Source of the DNA: JAHEFT01 sp964443145
GTDB taxonomy: Bacteria > Pseudomonadota > Gammaproteobacteria > Xanthomonadales > SZUA-36
Assembly: GCA_964443145.1 (NCBI GenBank)
Contig: CAYUBS010000141.1
Coordinates: 1 to 6,960, forward strand
Direction: 5' to 3'
DNA: 6,960 nt
This document shows positions 5,266-6,960 of the stretch, in pieces (the first letter of the stretch is position 1; each line of letters opens with the position of its first letter). The position numbers and the translations under genes were made by a program. The notes under the pieces are model-generated. The model made no database searches. It had not been told where the DNA came from and saw nothing but the letters and a program-made list of their open reading frames with translations.

Positions 5266-6960
5266 TCACGTGTGATGCCGACTGGACTCAACAGCCCATG
5301 GATCGCCTTTAATATCCTTATCACATGCGCGTAAGGGGTGTCGCTCTGGCCGAAGCCTGCCCTCCGGTCCTGGATCATCCCAGGGTTCGAAGGCGTTCTT
5401 GATATTTGCAAGACCTGTCGCTGCCAATTCCGGATGATGGCGCAGCAAAACCGTCTTAAAGCTCGCATTGTCGACCCAGTCCAGGCCTTCCGGTGTGTAG
5501 ACCTCTTCGTTGTAGCAATCTGTGTAGAAACGATCTGCCTGCAAACGTCGGGTGGCGTTGAGAATGAAGACCTGGAACATGGTCTCCCCAAATCCGAACG
5601 CGGTTGGACGATGCCCTTCCGCCAGGGTTCCGACCAGTAAATCAAGCCTCTCCACTGCTTCGCGATCCGAGCCATAGACGCTCTTTAATAACCTGACCTC
5701 CTCAGCATCGTCGGTGAGGTCCAGAAAAGTGCGAATCGGGTTCAAGCCGAGTTGCCGACGAAATTCGTTATAGCGGGGAATACCGCGCTCGCGAGCCCGG
5801 ACAATATCAACCGTGCCCATGTCAAAAAACGGGTTGCCAGGAATACTCAGCTCCTGCATGAATTTGGGATAGTTGTTGAGCACCAGTTGCCCCGGATGTT
5901 GTGTTCCGAAAGAAAACAGCAGATCTGTCATTGAGTATTTACTGGTTATTTTTGCCGAGCCGGCCTGACGCGTAGTTGGAAATCGAATGTGCTCAATGTC
6001 GTCTGGAGCACCGCGCCGCCGCACTGCCAGCGTCTCGGGAAGCAGTGAATGGAGGCGATAAATCTCGACAAATTCTTCAGTCAGACCAAAGCCCTGACCA
6101 TGCTTCTTGATTGGATTGCCTACAACCCCGCCCAATTCAGGGTTATGAACATTGATATCAGCAACCGTTTTACGTCCTTTGCCTCTGCGCAGCAAATTGG
6201 TAAGCAACCCATACCAATTGGCGTTGAGCCCTGCATCAAGCGCCGGATTGGGTAAAATGGCAGGCGTCCATTCCACTGTATGGATCTTTGCCATGACGGC
6301 TGCATTGATCAAGCGTGCAACATTAAATATCTGGTTGTCATTCCAGCTTGAATAGGTCTCCTGAAGGTGGTCACAAATAGCATTGTGTTCGCGTGCAAAA
6401 AGCGTGTGCAGCATTGATTGGCCTACCCACCAATTGCGGGTAAAGCCCGTTTTTTCGATGCCTTTGCTATCAAGCGGCAATCTGCCGTCTTCGTCAATCT
6501 TAAGTTTCCCGCCAACAAAACTTCTCAACAGGTCCTGAGTAGCCTGGTCACTGCCATAAATTTGAGAACCATCCCACCAGTGTGTGACTTCATTGATCGC
6601 GGACTGTTTTGCTGGCTCACCCTCACCACGCGTGGGATCGACCTGCGTCTTGCCGATGAACATCTTTTCCTGCCGGTAACGTTTACGTGCGGGATCATCC
6701 TCGGCCAGCGGCACTTCGATTACATCATCGAAGTGGATTTCACCATGATTAATCCAGTCGCTGTTCATGAACTGGATCCAGCAGGCTGCCAACATGTTTA
6801 AAAAGGGCACTTCTTTCATGGGTCCGTTACGAGCGAATAACTTCCTGCTGATCTCGCGCGGATTAGGTGTAAGCAGTTCTTCGCCGAATTCCGGCGTTGT
6901 GTCTGCCATTTCGACATTTCGTAAGAATCTTGTTCCCGCCGCCCCCTCTTTGGGATCGGC
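5266..6960 (-). CDS. Haem peroxidase/fatty-acid dioxygenase of the PIOX (alpha-dioxygenase)-like group, N-terminus outside window
   Basis: This is an animal-type haem peroxidase (cyclooxygenase/alpha-dioxygenase superfamily), expected to oxygenate fatty acids through a tyrosyl radical. Numbering is from the ATG at 6909, which is probably an internal Met: 17 more codons are open up to 6960, and they include GAAGTRFLRN, a PIOX-type N-terminal motif. Visible signatures are TPNPREISRKLF (14-25), the distal helix AACWIQFMNSDWINHG (41-56), WDGSQIYGSD (112-121), LFAREHN (170-176), IHTVEWTPAIL (209-219), YRLHSLLP (284-291) and RRLQADRF (454-461), then NAFEPWD near the C-terminus. Tyr284 and His287 match the Tyr-x-x-His pair of cyclooxygenases and alpha-dioxygenases (radical Tyr and proximal haem ligand). 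The usual distal His of the FMxHDW motif is Ser50 here. Visible length is 564 residues against about 640 for plant enzymes, so a short N-terminal piece is missing. Any signal peptide would be in that piece. The family is clear; the exact reaction is not. Confidence 0.9.
   Translation of the reverse strand, partial: ADPKEGAAGTRFLRNVEMADTTPEFGEELLTPNPREISRKLFARNGPMKEVPFLNMLAACWIQFMNSDWINHGEIHFDDVIEVPLAEDDPARKRYRQEKMFIGKTQVDPTRGEGEPAKQSAINEVTHWWDGSQIYGSDQATQDLLRSFVGGKLKIDEDGRLPLDSKGIEKTGFTRNWWVGQSMLHTLFAREHNAICDHLQETYSSWNDNQIFNVARLINAAVMAKIHTVEWTPAILPNPALDAGLNANWYGLLTNLLRRGKGRKTVADINVHNPELGGVVGNPIKKHGQGFGLTEEFVEIYRLHSLLPETLAVRRRGAPDDIEHIRFPTTRQAGSAKITSKYSMTDLLFSFGTQHPGQLVLNNYPKFMQELSIPGNPFFDMGTVDIVRARERGIPRYNEFRRQLGLNPIRTFLDLTDDAEEVRLLKSVYGSDREAVERLDLLVGTLAEGHRPTAFGFGETMFQVFILNATRRLQADRFYTDCYNEEVYTPEGLDWVDNASFKTVLLRHHPELAATGLANIKNAFEPWDDPGPEGRLRPERHPLRACDKDIKGDPWAVESSRHHT

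Noticed and set aside
5178..5675. 165-codon minus-strand frame spanning the peroxidase/lipoxygenase junction, considered as a sign of a frameshifted fusion
   Set aside because: The peroxidase ends after its normal C-terminal NAFEPWD region and the lipoxygenase-like gene has its own start and ribosome binding site. The bridging frame has no recognisable domain, so two separate coupled genes fit better.
6418..6801. 127-codon open frame on the plus strand
   Set aside because: It is fully antisense to conserved peroxidase motifs and its translation is not recognisable.
1..6960. CRISPR arrays, insertion sequences, tRNA genes, tandem repeats
   Set aside because: No repeated units, terminal inverted repeats, transposase motifs or tRNA-like folds were noticed on either strand by reading; almost all of the window is coding.

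Overview
The window holds five genes, all on the minus strand and tightly packed (junctions of about 8 to 42 bases, or a 4-base overlap). They read as part of one operon running from right to left, and both end genes are cut by the window edges. Base composition is about half GC by eye and looks even throughout. The gene families, the Shine-Dalgarno sites and the c-type cytochrome point to a Gram-negative bacterium. A marine or environmental gammaproteobacterium is my guess, because the TIR/TolB-like/TPR protein has close analogues there, but nothing in the window proves it.

In transcription order: (1) 6960-5266, an animal-type haem peroxidase of the plant PIOX/alpha-dioxygenase-like group. 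Its frame stays open to the window edge, so its true start lies outside. (2) 5254-3713, a very divergent, minimal lipoxygenase-like protein, translationally coupled to the first. (3) 3679-2114, a membrane-anchored di-haem cytochrome c that resembles the RoxA/MauG/cytochrome c peroxidase superfamily. (4) 2071-140, a protein with a TIR domain, a TolB-like domain and a TPR region. (5) 131-1, the first 43 codons of a CPA-type cation:proton antiporter.

The first three genes are all predicted oxygen- or peroxide-handling iron enzymes from families that attack unsaturated or fatty-acyl lipids. The simplest reading is an oxylipin or lipid-oxidation module. A lipoxygenase-like protein and a COX-like peroxidase would make or convert lipid hydroperoxides, and a periplasmic di-haem protein would do a further oxygenase, peroxidase or electron-transfer step. 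The TIR-TPR protein and the antiporter may be co-transcribed sensor or response genes, or only neighbours. The module is inferred from content and order; no substrate can be read from the sequence. No RNA genes, mobile elements, CRISPR arrays, clear terminators or promoters were found, and there is no gene-free stretch over 300 bases.
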